Assembly: GCA_000310025.1 (NCBI GenBank)
Contig: FN648482.1
Coordinates: forward strand, 1 to 64,000
From: Ectocarpus siliculosus
Lineage: Eukaryota; Sar; Phaeophyceae; Ectocarpales; Ectocarpaceae
Direction of reading: 5' to 3'
DNA: 64,000 nt
This document shows positions 32,045 to 42,027 of the stretch, piece after piece; position 1 is the first letter of the stretch, and each line of letters opens with the position of its first letter. The notes under the pieces are model-generated. The model searched no databases. It was given only the letters and a program-made list of their open reading frames with translations, and was not told where the DNA came from. The translations under genes were made by a program, and so were the position numbers.

Positions 32045-32440
32045 ATTTAGTTGGGGCAATTCTGACTTACGTGTCCCCGACCATGGCACTTATGGCATTG
32101 GACAAAGGGGCAGACACGGAACGAGTGTTCGATATCTGCCCCGGTCTTGCCGGCACGGCGGCAAGTGTTGCACAAAGCGGTCTTTCTGCTAAACCCGCTG
32201 CCACCCCCTCGGCTACTGCGGCCGCCAGAGGCCCGGTGTCGCCCCCCGGGTCCCCGGCTCGGGGTATAGTGGCCTGGCTGCCCCCCCTGTGGCTGCATAC
32301 CATAAGGGCTATATCCCCCAAAATGCGGGGTAAGGGCCATGGGCTGCATGGGGGGCGGGCCCCAAGGTCCGGCCGGAGCTGGGGAATGCTTGGGTCCCCC
32401 CAGAAACATGGTGATGGCCGACAACTCTTTCACCACCTGG
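32045..32440 (-). CDS. gag-like region of the DIRS-like element
   Basis: A Pro/Gly/Gln-rich segment followed by a basic Arg/Ser/Gly segment, then Cys-rich motifs ending in a CCHC knuckle (CHKCHGRGHVSQNC). It lies upstream of pol on the same strand, as gag does in this group. The start could not be fixed; the region may be incomplete at its 5' side. Confidence 0.65.
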
Positions 32441-32499
32441 ATACACGTGTTGAATACGTCTCACCACACAAAATGGAGTGGCAGTCGCCATAATATATT

Positions 32500-33420
32500 C
32501 GACGAAAACACGAACACCATCAACGGTACGAACCCGAGAGCCAGGAGTTGTTGCTTTCGGCCCGCGAGCTGTTCCACAGGAACGTCCCTTGCCCTTCCGG
32601 GGTCACGTGCCACAGAGTCGGGTCGTCTCGTGCCTCAGGTGCGTTGTGAAGGGCGCATTGTTCCTCCGTGTGTTGACGAAAATGGAACCTGGACGTTTCA
32701 TGTGTAAAGATGTAACGTCTCTCCGCGATGGTACCCATAAAAGTCGTACACCAGTGTGCGTGTAATCGACACAATTAATGGTTCTGGAGTCATGGCTGTA
32801 CGATTTCAACCACCGATCATGAAGGAATGCGTACGAGTGAATGGCCGGGCCGCGGGAATATCCAGAGGGGCGTGGAAACTAGGCAATGGTGCATCGGTGC
32901 ATAACCCTCTCGTCGTGCTGGAAAATCTCTCAGGGCCGCAGCCGATCGTACCCCTGACGGACGTTACAAGCGTCGTACACTTCACGATGATGCCCACCTG
33001 TCTGCAATGTAGCGCGTCAGTAGGCAACCATCATCGGGATGGAGGATGCAGTAGGGTCGCATCCTGTACGCTAGGTCGAACATAAAGGGTCTGGACAGAT
33101 GCTCTCCAGGGCCTCGCAGACGACCACCATACCTTCGTGAGCCCAAAGGTTGGCGATTCCCGTGATGATGCCACAGCTTAGACTCCCCACAAGATGGCCA
33201 TAGGACATGTGTCTCAAAAACAGCAACCTTAGTAGGCGCACGTCAGCGGGCTGCGAATAGAGGCGCAGCGCAAGGGCATTGAGTGTAAGCAGTTAGTATT
33301 ACACAAGTGGGTTGAAAACACTACAGATATTTCAATTGACTACGGAGATGTGGCGGTGCGGAAAGTGCAGCGTTGAAGTAAGTAATAGAGTTGAAGTAAA
33401 TATGTAGTACGCCTCGGGGG
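32500..33420. other. No recognisable gene
   Basis: Mixed short frames only. This is where a 5' terminal repeat of the DIRS-like element might lie, but I found no match to the 3' repeats. Confidence 0.5.
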
Positions 33421-33710
33421 ACATGATCTGCATATGGTCTTCGCCATGTCCGCATGGATACATCTACATCGGCACTAACCTTGACCCTCCCATGTCCTTC
33501 AGGTCCAAGGGACACTCGTTCACCGCACAACAGGGGCCCCTTGTGGCGGTGATGCCGTCGAGGACGCCTGCCTTGACTAATAGCTCAACACCGTCGACGA
33601 CGACGGTCTTGCGGCAAAGGTTGCAAGAGTGTTTGTGCCAGTCTAGTTGTTCGTCCATTATCTCCCGAAGGCCTCCCCAATCAATAGCTCCCTACAGCTG
33701 GCCCTCTAGC

Positions 33711-34190
33711 CTTGCCAAACACATGGTAGGCAATGAGCCTTGCCAATATACGGGTCGAGCTTGCAATCCCACTTTCGCGAACAAGCTTGCCAATCGCCAA
33801 TCGCACGCTCGCGAACTAGCCAATCTCATGTTCGCGAACAAGCTTGGCAAGCACATCGTAGGCAATGAGCCTTGCCAATCACACGTTCCCGAACTAGCGT
33901 TGCCAATCTCAAGTTCGAAAACGACCTTGCCAATCGCCAATCGCACGCTGGCTATAACTAGCCTTGCCAATCTCAAGTTCGAAAACGACCTTGCCAAGCA
34001 CATCGTTGGCAATGAGCCTTGCCAATCACACGTTCCCGTACTAGCGTTGCCAATCTCAAGTTCGAAAACGACCTTGCCAATCGCCAATCGCACGCTGGCT
34101 ATAACTAGCCTTGCCAATCTCACGTACGCGAACGAGCTTGGCAAGCACATCCTAGGCAATGAGTTTGCCAAACCGTTCTTCTGTCAGGGG
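33711..34190. repeat. 147-bp tandem repeat, open in frame on both strands
   Basis: GCACATCGTAGGCAATGAGC-like boxes start at 33,851, 33,998 and 34,145 (period 147), with a shorter first interval from about 33,719. Inside each unit, CTTGCCAATCTCAAGTTCGA-type segments of about 50 bp recur. As 147 is divisible by 3, a plus frame (33,423-34,262) and a minus frame (33,692-34,171) both stay open. The encoded repeats (LANLKFENDLAKHIVGNEPC on plus) have no known family. Confidence 0.85.
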
Positions 34191-34338
34191 TTGCCAAGGT
34201 TGGTGAAGGGACGGAGGTTGGACAACCCAACGGACTCTTCAGGGGCTCGACCTTGCCGATGACCCCCCCCCCCCCTTGCCGAAAAGTCCCCAAGGGGGTT
34301 CGACCTCCACCTGTGTCCTGATCCCTCATCACGACCGG

Positions 34339-35485
34339 TTATGGGTCGTCGACGCCGAGGTTCATGCCATCGGGTGCAAACCACATCCATGGTCCTCGTC
34401 GGCAACAGGAGTGGCGCGCGCAAAACACAGTGTGTCGTAGGCATACAGGTGCGGCTTTGAAAGGAAAGAGCCGTGCTTGAATAATCCTAGGTGAAGCACT
34501 ATGGGTTATAAGGGCATGCGTAGGGTGGGGCTTCCACAAAACATAGACGTCCTCGTATGAGCGGCACAAAAAGTAATGGTGGTTGGGGTTGGAGCGTGCG
34601 AAGGAAGAACTGCTAGCATACGTCAGCCCTATAGGCAAAACGGCGGCTCGGTGCTTGGGACGGGGTAGAACGTCGTTGGCACTGCGCGCGGGACAACCTC
34701 GGCGCATCGACGAACGAGACCTACGGCGTGACAACAATGGGGTCCTCGTCAGAAGTACCATCTTCTTACGGAGCCACGACTGCCATAGGCTTAGTTAACG
34801 CAATCTGCTTTGAAACCGCGCCCGAATTGCGCCAACACGCGTGTCGTCCAAACCATAAGACACGCACAAGTTCACATCCGTATGCCAATTGATTTTACTT
34901 TCGGCAGGATAGTAATGATCCTGTGTCCGCGAGCCCGTCGAACAAGTCTGGACGTGAGGAAAAGAAGACGGGTGATGACACGACTTCTACGGCGAGATTA
35001 TCCCATGTCATGTTTCTCACCGCACTTATGAGCCTTTTCGGTGGCCCCGCCGACATGAATATCAGGGGACGAGACGGTGTGTGACAATACACTTTTGGTG
35101 ACAATACGCTTTTGATGTAACGCTGTTGTCCATAGGAGAGATTGTGGGGTGAAGATGTTCGGCATTTTTGCCGGCTAACGGTCTTCCATAGGTGGAGTTG
35201 GCGTTTTCCGTGCACTTCGTTGTGTGGAATAAAGACAGATGGCGGTCTAAGGATGAGGTTTTTCCTAGGCAACAGAGCGAATAGCATCTAGAGGATATTG
35301 CGACGAAAACACCCAACCCACAAGCGTTCGTTTCATACACCTCTGACCTCTCACGTGACTTGGTCCTTGAGAAGCGCAGTACGTCCGTACGACAAGGGCG
35401 TCGTCCGATGTTCCTTCCTAACGATATCCCACCCCGCATCTATTGCTGACATACTTCAACTATATGTTCGGCTCCCGCCTGACCG
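34339..35485. other. Coding-like but unresolved region upstream of the 35.5-kb exon
   Basis: The minus strand has protein-like frames at 34,339-34,761 and 34,895-35,287. The plus strand at about 34,935-35,076 reads SNKSGREEKKTGDDTTSTAR and MFLTALMSLFGGPADMNIRG, then meets a possible donor (GTGTGTGAC). The plus reading would fit an upstream exon of the gene at 35,486, but I cannot decide between strands. Confidence 0.25.
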
Positions 35486-35774
35486 GTGGTACCAAACGAA
35501 ATCTACTTTCGCACGGACACAGGAAGACCTGCGAGACGTTGCACAGATATCAGACACTACCTCCATATCCGAGGACACGGTATCGTCTACGTCCTCACAG
35601 ACCCTTGCGGCAACGTTACCCGCCCGGGTTTGCAGGCCAACCGCCTCACGGCTTCGGAAAAATCTTTCCTGAAGAGACTCCTCGCCAAACAGAACGGGGT
35701 CGAGTCAGGGGACTCGGAGGAAGATGATGACGAGTCCGTTGACGACCTCCAGGACGCGCGCGCCGAGCCACATG
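35486..35774 (+). CDS. Exon-like segment, possible transposase middle part
   Basis: The frame reads VPNEIYFRTDTGRPARRCTD, then HYLHIRGHGIVYVLTDPCGNV, then LTASEKSFLKRLLAKQNG and an acidic tail (SEEDDDESVDD). It ends at a strong donor (CACATG|GTAAGAACC). IVYVLTDPC is reminiscent of the D-P-x-H step of P/THAP9-like transposases, but the His is absent, so this is only a hint. The exon abuts the left inverted repeat. Confidence 0.4.
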
Positions 35775-35789
35775 GTAAGAACCTATGGA

Positions 35790-36295
35790 AGATGACAATA
35801 TAGAGCGAAGCTTGGAGTGAAACTCTTTTTTTTTTCGAGGTAACTTTGAGGTTCCGCCGCACGCTAGCTGCAAGCCGGGAGTACAATAATATGAAGGCTT
35901 GTGCGTCAAAAGGGGACATTTTGCGTCAGCAAGGCGGACACACTATCACACTGTCTTCGACACACGATACCTCGCTACACCTGCCTCGTGGAGGCGTGGA
36001 ACTGCCTCGGGAGTCTCGGGACCGTCACAGGCAAGGGTGGAGGCCAAGGTTTCATCCAAATTTGTCACCGGTGAGCCCATAACCCGATGTGCAACTACCC
36101 GTGGGAACCAGGGAAAGGCACCCACCATTCGACATACCCTCCGTGCCAGCAACTGATGCTCTCCACGTAGTTGCCATATATTCTCCCGCTAGGCATATCT
36201 GCACCTCCTGATCTGTCTAGGGCAACGTTCCGTGTCGAAATCCGTCAAGTGTGTGTCGAGCACAGTCAAATCTTCCAGACAGAAACGTCTACGAT
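35790..36295. repeat. Inverted repeat, left copy (about 500 bp)
   Basis: The reverse complement matches 44,464-44,967 at roughly 85-90% by eye, with small indels. Landmarks are GACAATATAGAGCGAAGCTT, GCCGCACGCTAGCTGCAAGC and CCAGACAGAAACGTC. It encloses about 8.2 kb with P/THAP9-like coding segments. CCACATG occurs just outside both copies (35,768 and 44,974), a possible 7-bp target duplication, but the outermost 20 bp of the arms do not match well. Confidence 0.75.
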
Positions 36296-36963
36296 CGATC
36301 ATGGTCTACACTATGCGTACCAACAGCCCGAAAGAGCCTTGATAAAAAGGTTTGAAAATGTCTCTCATTTGTAATAAGTACGTAGGAAGGTGCATGCCAG
36401 GCAGAGAGTACAGCTGTACGTTGTTGTACTCTATGCATATGCATATGCATAGCATACCGTATACGTTGCGTGCGATGTCACTTACCGTACGACCTCGTCG
36501 CGCAACAGCCCGAAAAAGCCCTTTAAAAACGTTGAAATGTCTTTAGACTAGAAGTTGTCAGACAACTTGTACGTTCCGACTCTAGCATACTACGACCACC
36601 CCACTTTTGACATGTACGACCTCATCCGCGCGCGCCCGTGGTGCATAGTCACATCACAAGTTTAGTTGCTGTCGTCTTTCTCCTAGTGTAGATCACTTTA
36701 CATCATTGTAGGGGCACTGCCCATTCGCGCCGAACACCAGCGCCATATATAAAAATAATCGTGTGAAGTGGGACATGTCATCCATTGTATGCCTAAACTT
36801 CGGCCGTATTGTAGATACCTAGAGTTTTTTAAGGCAGCGTTTCCCCGAAGTTCTCGTGTTCATTTGTACCCTCTGCTGCCGCAAGGGACTCCTATCTGGT
36901 AGTTTTTGGGGAGACCCTTATACGTGCGTTGTTGCAACTCGCTGTTTTTTGTGATGTTGGCAG

Positions 36964-37307
36964 GAGGAATGGAACCAGGGAGCGCGGGCACGGGTGGGAT
37001 ACGGGATGTCAGAGATGTTGAATCAAGTGTAGGGGACCTCGGTTCGCCGTTGCGCGGCCGCCCACTTTTCGGGAGACAGGGGTCACCGGAAACTACCTTG
37101 GGGCTAGAGGAAAATTCTGCCGAGGAATATGGCGAGGACGACGACGACGTGGTACAAGATGAACCGTCGGCTACCTTTATTGAAGGTAGGCTACAGAACA
37201 TTGTACAGTCCATGCCATGGATACCTGGTGTAGATAATTGCACCGAACTTAACCTGTTCTGTAGTTTATTCCGGCGTTTGTCGATTGCTCCGTTGGGCTT
37301 CTCTTGG
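36964..37307 (+). CDS. Exon-like segment, acidic, unrecognised
   Basis: An acceptor (TTGGCAG) at 36,963 is followed by 114 open codons to a possible donor (GTGCGG) at 37,308. The segment reads GGMEPGSAGTGGIRDVRDVE, an acidic block EEYGEDDDDVVQDE, then FIEGRLQNIVQSMPWIPGVD. No known domain. It lies between the left inverted repeat and the retroposon at 37.5 kb, on the strand of the downstream transposase-like segments. Confidence 0.4.
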
Positions 37308-37482
37308 GTGCGGAAGGTTGTCGTTATTTTTGGCGAACATAGGTCACACGTCTAATGTCGCATGAGGGAATGTAGAAGATGCCTCCTGGATTCTCCCCAG
37401 TTCTACCGCCGACACCACCCTATCGACGACATTTTTCCCCATGTGGTCATTACCCCTAGAACTCCTTCGGGTACCCTTTTAC

Positions 37483-38020
37483 CCCCCCCCCCTCGCCCCC
37501 CCCTCGGTGTTTGCCATCGGGATTGGGTTTTCGTCGCTTGGCAACGACGTTGTAAAACAAGCCATTTCACTTCGTGAACTCGGCAACCAGGTCACCGTTT
37601 TTTTTTTTTGGCGGTAACCATGAATGGTGGTCGAGTAGATCATGTTGTGTGGGGTGGAGAACCCTCACTCCTCGCACGGGGGATGATCGCACCATGTTGT
37701 GTTAAAATGGTCAAGCATCCTCGAGGCAGTTACACAGTGCTTACAACTGTCTCTGGAAGTGAAAGCACCAGAAAATAAATTAAGTCATACGTAGCTGTCA
37801 TCCGTACGCAAGGAAGTAAGCACAAGATGCCGAACACCCTTAGCAGGGTGCAGCTCACCCTTCATGCGACTCGCCAAATACCTAACGGCGCTTCGCGCTT
37901 GGTGATGTGAGACCCTGATCCGGTGAGAACCCGGCGTGCTCCGTCCCGGCTTTGTAGGGATGCGAGGTCAATGGTCGAACGACTACGGCATGCACGACTA
38001 TGAGTACACCCCCCCACCCC
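37483..38020 (+). mobile_element. C-tailed short retroposon, second full copy
   Basis: Closely matches 18,560-19,090 but with one 67-bp 5' unit rather than three. It starts after a C-rich run and ends GAGTACACCCCCCC followed by a CCCCTCCTCC tail. Landmarks are TTCACTTCGTGAACTCG, TTGTGTTAAAATGGTCAAGC and GAGGCAGTTACACAGTGC. Few differences from the 18-kb copy, so it is recent. It lies between two plus-strand exon candidates. Confidence 0.8.
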
Positions 38021-38186
38021 CTCCTCCCTCTCTGATTCACCACCCCCGTTTGAAAATTACTCCATATTGCCGTAATTTAGAAACGGGTACATAAAACTGC
38101 TGAGGTTTTGATTTCGGGATCGACTGGATTGTCTTCCGAATGTGCATCTAAGATAGCCCGGTCTAAATAGCCCCTGCCGCCCGCCG

Positions 38187-38303
38187 TTGCGTCTCGTCCG
38201 TTTCGAAGTGCAAGACTTGGATGACGAGGTGGAAAGCGACATTCTGGTACTGGAGGGGGTCGAGACCTTGGAAAACGCGACGGATAGTATCGGGGATAAG
38301 CAG
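38187..38303 (+). CDS. Exon-like segment, acidic, unrecognised
   Basis: Reads VRFEVQDLDDEVESDILVLE and GVETLENATDSIGDKQ up to a donor-like CAG|GTCAGT at 38,304. It is open further, to 38,435, if not spliced there. No domain. It fits between the segments at 36,964 and 38,614 as part of one plus-strand gene. Confidence 0.35.
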
Positions 38304-38613
38304 GTCAGTTGGGGCAGAATTGAGGCCTTGATCCGCGTCGAAGATGTTTGCACTCGGGAGTTATCCCTAACAAATACCTCCACTTGGAGCAATGTTGCGC
38401 ATACATGGTCCCAAATAGTGTGGCAGAAGGGATGAGTAGAGTTTATCGTCGTAAACTCATCTTCCTCAGGGAATGGCCTCTCGCACGTGGCGTTTCTTCG
38501 GGCAGTGCGTAGCCCTCGTCGTCCCTCTGGGGTAGCCTGCATAGATTGATGCGTTCTCTGTGCAGTGGTTTTCCTGGACGGAAGGATGACTTCGTTCTCG
38601 TCCCCTTGCCACT

Positions 38614-38784
38614 TTTCTGGACGTGCACCAACTGCAGGAAGCACACGCGGCCATGGTTCGGGGGATGGTCGACCAGCAGACGTCTCAGATCAGGGACGCG
38701 GCTGATGTTGGCGAGAAGGTGGACGCCGCCGCCGAAGGTCTTTTCCGCGAGCACTTTCCTTGGCTCCTTGACCTCGGGGTACAG
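38614..38784 (+). CDS. Exon-like segment, helical, unrecognised
   Basis: Reads ATFLDVHQLQEAHAAMVRGM, DQQTSQIRDAADVGEKVDA and FREHFPWLLDLGVQ to a good donor (CAG|GTAAAG) at 38,785. The heptad-like content suggests a coiled coil. No family recognised. Confidence 0.4.
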
Positions 38785-39370
38785 GTAAAGTCCCTTGCCC
38801 CCACCCGTTTGTTTATAGCGACATCGTGGGCTTCGCTGGTGGATGCCCAAGCTAGAGTCAGCAAAGGAAAGGGGTCAACGAAGGAAGCGTAGAACTTCAC
38901 CTTGGCCCTGTTCGCCAGTTGGGCGCCACGACTGAAGGCGTGGATAAATCATAAGGATATCCTGAAGGTGGCACGCACGAGTGGTAGAAACACCAAACGA
39001 ACCAGGCATGAGCTGTGTGGCATCATCAACCAAGTGGATGAGGTGCGTCTCGGCTACAACTAATTGAAAATCTTCCATGAGAGCCATAGTAGGTGTACAC
39101 AAGTCATAATAATGATTTGAGGCGTAATTATCTAGCACCCGAATTCCTCCACACAACAAGCTAGACCGAGTGCCCTGAGTGTGTGCAGCTAACGGCACCG
39201 GGGTGCTCCCCGAGACCCGTGTCTCTTGTTGGGGGAACAAGCCACCCACTATTGTCGTCCGTACGTTTTTTGTAGGCTTCGCCTGGCGTCACGTTCAGTC
39301 GTTTGTATCTTGTTGGTGTTCAACTGCAGTACACCCCCTTCACAACTGTCAACCCGTACACCCCCTTCGC

Positions 39371-40172
39371 CGCATGCTCCGGCTGTTGCTCCTGTATCTT
39401 AGTGATCACCAGGAGCTCTACGGCGTTTTTGTGCGGAAGAAGAAGGAGGCGAACTTGATCAAGTTGTCGTATCCCGACAAAAAGACCCGCGTCACCAAAC
39501 CACGGGCGAAAGTGCTGTATTACATCAGCGGGTGGTTGCTCAGCAAGGTCTGGACGCACGTGAGACGGCAAAAGATCGAGGAGAGGGAGTGGGTGTCCTT
39601 TGTAGATCTCAACAAGTCCGCTTCCGCGGGAGCTGCGGTAGAGAAGGATAAGGAACTGGAGCACTTAGTAGGTGAAGTGAAGAGGAGACACGACGAAATC
39701 AACGGTGCTGGACTCCTGTTTGCCACGAAAGTGTTTTTCGAGTTCACATATGCTTTGGAGATCGGGTACTTCCACATCCTTTCTAAGCCCTTTCTGTTAG
39801 GAGCATATCTCGGAGACCTTCCGGGTGAGACGTTGCGGGTGGTCAGAGAAGCGACCGCGGTCAGGGATGCGTGGGCTGAGTGCTGCCCACCCTCCTCGGG
39901 AAGCGTGAATTTTGAGTGGGATTCCAAGGTCGCTCATGAGGTTTTCCTTTTCATCGTCCAGAAATGGCACAACTGCCGCATGGGGGACATACATACGGCA
40001 TGTTAGTCAAGTGTCGTCGATTAGCAAAGACAAAGCGTCTCTCGCCCTGCGGAGTAAGCTTAAGGCCGTTGCCGGGAGTGGTGAGGTAAAGGCTGGTAGC
40101 GCGGGACCTAAACCGCAAGAAAACGCCATCTCGGTATCGCCTGTAGTCAATCTCGAGTCGCTTGTGGAATGA
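39371..40172 (+). CDS. C-terminal part of a P/THAP9-like transposase (probable)
   Basis: A long segment reads LRLLLLYLSDHQELYGVFVR, then LYYISGWLLSKVWTHVRRQK, then EFTYALEIGYFHILSKPFL and AHEVFLFIVQKWHNCRMGDI. The Y-x-x-G-W/Y-hydrophobic-K box followed by a helical region with F-x-x-I-V-x-K-W is the usual C-terminal signature of P-element/THAP9-type and related transposases; this is by pattern memory only. An exon from about 40,010 (SSISKDKASLALRSKLKAVA) continues the Lys/Gly-rich tail to TGA at 40,172. The DDE part on the same strand was not found; it appears on the opposite strand at 42.0-44.3 kb. Confidence 0.5.
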
Positions 40173-40321
40173 CGGTGCCTGAAATTGAAAAGCTTACCAA
40201 GAAGACGATACTAGCTCTCATCAGAGAGGCCGGCAGTTCTACAGGCAGGATTTGGTGGCGGAAAGACGAACTGCTTGCGGCCCTGAGGTGTGTGATGGGG
40301 GGGGGCTCTGTCGGAGGGTGA
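40169..40321 (+). CDS. Small SAP-like open frame overlapping the upstream stop
   Basis: ATG at 40,169 overlaps the TGA of the preceding frame (ATGA). 50 codons begin MTVPEIEKLTKKTILALIRE, then STGRIWWRKDELLAALR. This is two short helices with a G-x-x-W/K turn, the pattern of SAP/HeH DNA-binding modules. The frame closes shortly after a run of nine G. Another frame past the run continues as an acidic Gly-rich tail (EGDDDIENAGAGAPG), so the G run may be length-variable. It may be a real short protein or part of the transposase 3' end. Confidence 0.35.
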   Translation: MTVPEIEKLTKKTILALIREAGSSTGRIWWRKDELLAALRCVMGGGSVGG

Positions 40322-40509
40322 CGATGACATAGAAAACGCGGGCGCTGGCGCGCCTGGTAATGATGAAGGCGGTGGCGGTGGCGAGCCTGGCGGGGGTGGG
40401 TCGGATGCAGTGCGCCAGCAAAAGGTCCCGCCTGGTAAAGATGATGGCGGGGGCGGTGTCGAGCCTGGCGGGGCTGGGTCAGATGCAGAAGACGATGAAT
40501 AATTTAATC

Positions 40510-41290
40510 AGGCTGTCTTCCTCCCTGGGCAATCTACGTCGGAAGGCATTGTGGAACAACCACTACCCGTGCGAGAGGGTATGCCATCGGGGCAGAAAAG
40601 GAAGTCTGATCAGTTGATGGTTCCGGAGTGTACGAGAGCGACGTCTAGGGGACCCCATTTCGCGGGCCTTCGTATCTAGGGTAGGAAAAAACGTTTGTGC
40701 GTTCGCGATGACGGTCGAAGGCTTGAGTGTTGAGGGGTAAGAGGCTGACGTTCTAGGACGTTCTTTTTTCCATGGTTACCAGGTTACCAAGCCGTCCAGC
40801 GATGGGCTAGAGTAAAGAACGAATGCTGACCTTTTCTTCGCGTAGGGACATAACCGGGGGAAGGGCGTAATTTGGAGGGAGGGGGGGGGGGCAATTCGCG
40901 CTTTCTATTTCCGTTCCCGTTCATTCTTATTTTTTCATGGGTGTGGGAAGGAAAGCACATTATAATAAGCAACCCCGACCACACAGGTACTCCGGAGGGA
41001 CGAAATAATTTTGTGTGCCTTCTTCAAGTCGCATGTGGGACACACTTCCTTTGTTCCTGACTTGATGTTCTACGTGGTCGTTTTGCATGATCGTGTCGCA
41101 ACGGCTAGGGCACCCGGCCGCAAATCTGGATTCCCCCACGGGCCCCCTGTGTTTACTCGACTTTGCGTACCCCCCCCGAAAGTATCCGGTATTGGGAAAA
41201 CGGATGTCGAGGTGTGGAGGGAAATATTTTTTTGCTCACCCGTTGGACTGTATGGGGCTGAGGGTGTTTCGCACCGTGACATTGGCCCGC
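40510..41290. other. No clear gene
   Basis: Contains a poly-G run (40,882-40,892) and weak frames on both strands. It lies at the point where the two oppositely oriented transposase-like halves meet. Confidence 0.4.
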
Positions 41291-41568
41291 ATCACAGCAA
41301 AAAACAAAAAGTAGATGGCAAAGCAACGCACAAGTTCCACAAAAGATAAGCAGTAGTTATTACCCAACGACAATGTCGCAAAATATTCGCAGACAGGTGC
41401 CTGCGGGAACAAGATAGTTGACACGACCACATTCGGGAAACGACAAATGATCCACACAGATCTTCCGACGTATTCGTGTAACTTAAACCACGCATCAACG
41501 AATCTAAGATAATCTGCGCTGCTTCTCGTGGCTTGTCTCCCCCACGACGCAACATGAGTTATAAATAC

Positions 41569-41757
41569 ACCTCTGATGGCGTTGTCTTCGTGGCCGTCGC
41601 CGTTCTGAGACACGCACACACACATTAGAAATAGAAAGGCAAAACATTGTCAAACGCCCCACACCTCTAATGGCGTTTTTTTGGTGGCCATCGCCGTTCC
41701 GAGACACGCACAAACAAACACACTCGAATAAGAAAGGCAAACAAATCTCAAACGCAC
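41569..41757. repeat. Tandem duplication of about 90 bp
   Basis: ACACCTCTGATGGCGTTGTC...CGCCGTTCTGAGACACGCAC at 41,569 recurs at 41,661 as ACACCTCTAATGGCGTTTTT...CGCCGTTCCGAGACACGCAC, followed by AAGAAAGGCAAA-type sequence. Read on the minus strand both copies give an exon-like NGDGHEDNAIRG / NGDGHQKNAIRG after a CTCAG or CCGAG, so a mini-exon of the neighbouring transposase may have been duplicated. Confidence 0.65.
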
Positions 41758-42027
41758 CCGAAACAAAACCTAACGAGGGAAAAAAGCGTGGGCCCGCGAC
41801 ATTCCTTAAACCTTAAACCGGTGACCACCGTTATCCACAACAATAAATAACTATGAGAACGCGTGGGCCCACGACATTCTATAACCTTCAACTGCCGACC
41901 ACCATTTTCCGTTTAACCCATCTACAACACACGCCGTAGCCTCTACTTCCTGGACGCCTTCGGTTTGGTTTGGTACGGGTTCGTCTTGGGGTCGCTCACG
42001 GGGGCGTTACGTTGGTGGAACACTCAC

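Larger units (their letters stand above)
26850..32440 (-). mobile_element. DIRS-like retroelement with tyrosine recombinase
   Basis: On the minus strand the order is a gag-like zinc knuckle region, reverse transcriptase with RNase H, a zinc ribbon and a tyrosine recombinase. No integrase or LTR is present. This is the order of the DIRS/Ngaro group, which uses a recombinase instead of a DDE integrase. A 68-bp direct repeat downstream of the recombinase (26,850-26,918 and 27,290-27,358) fits the split direct repeats known in the PAT/Ngaro branch. The matching 5' repeat was not found, so the right boundary is uncertain. The coding part looks nearly whole, with about one break in the pol region and a gag region that may be incomplete. 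Confidence 0.85.
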
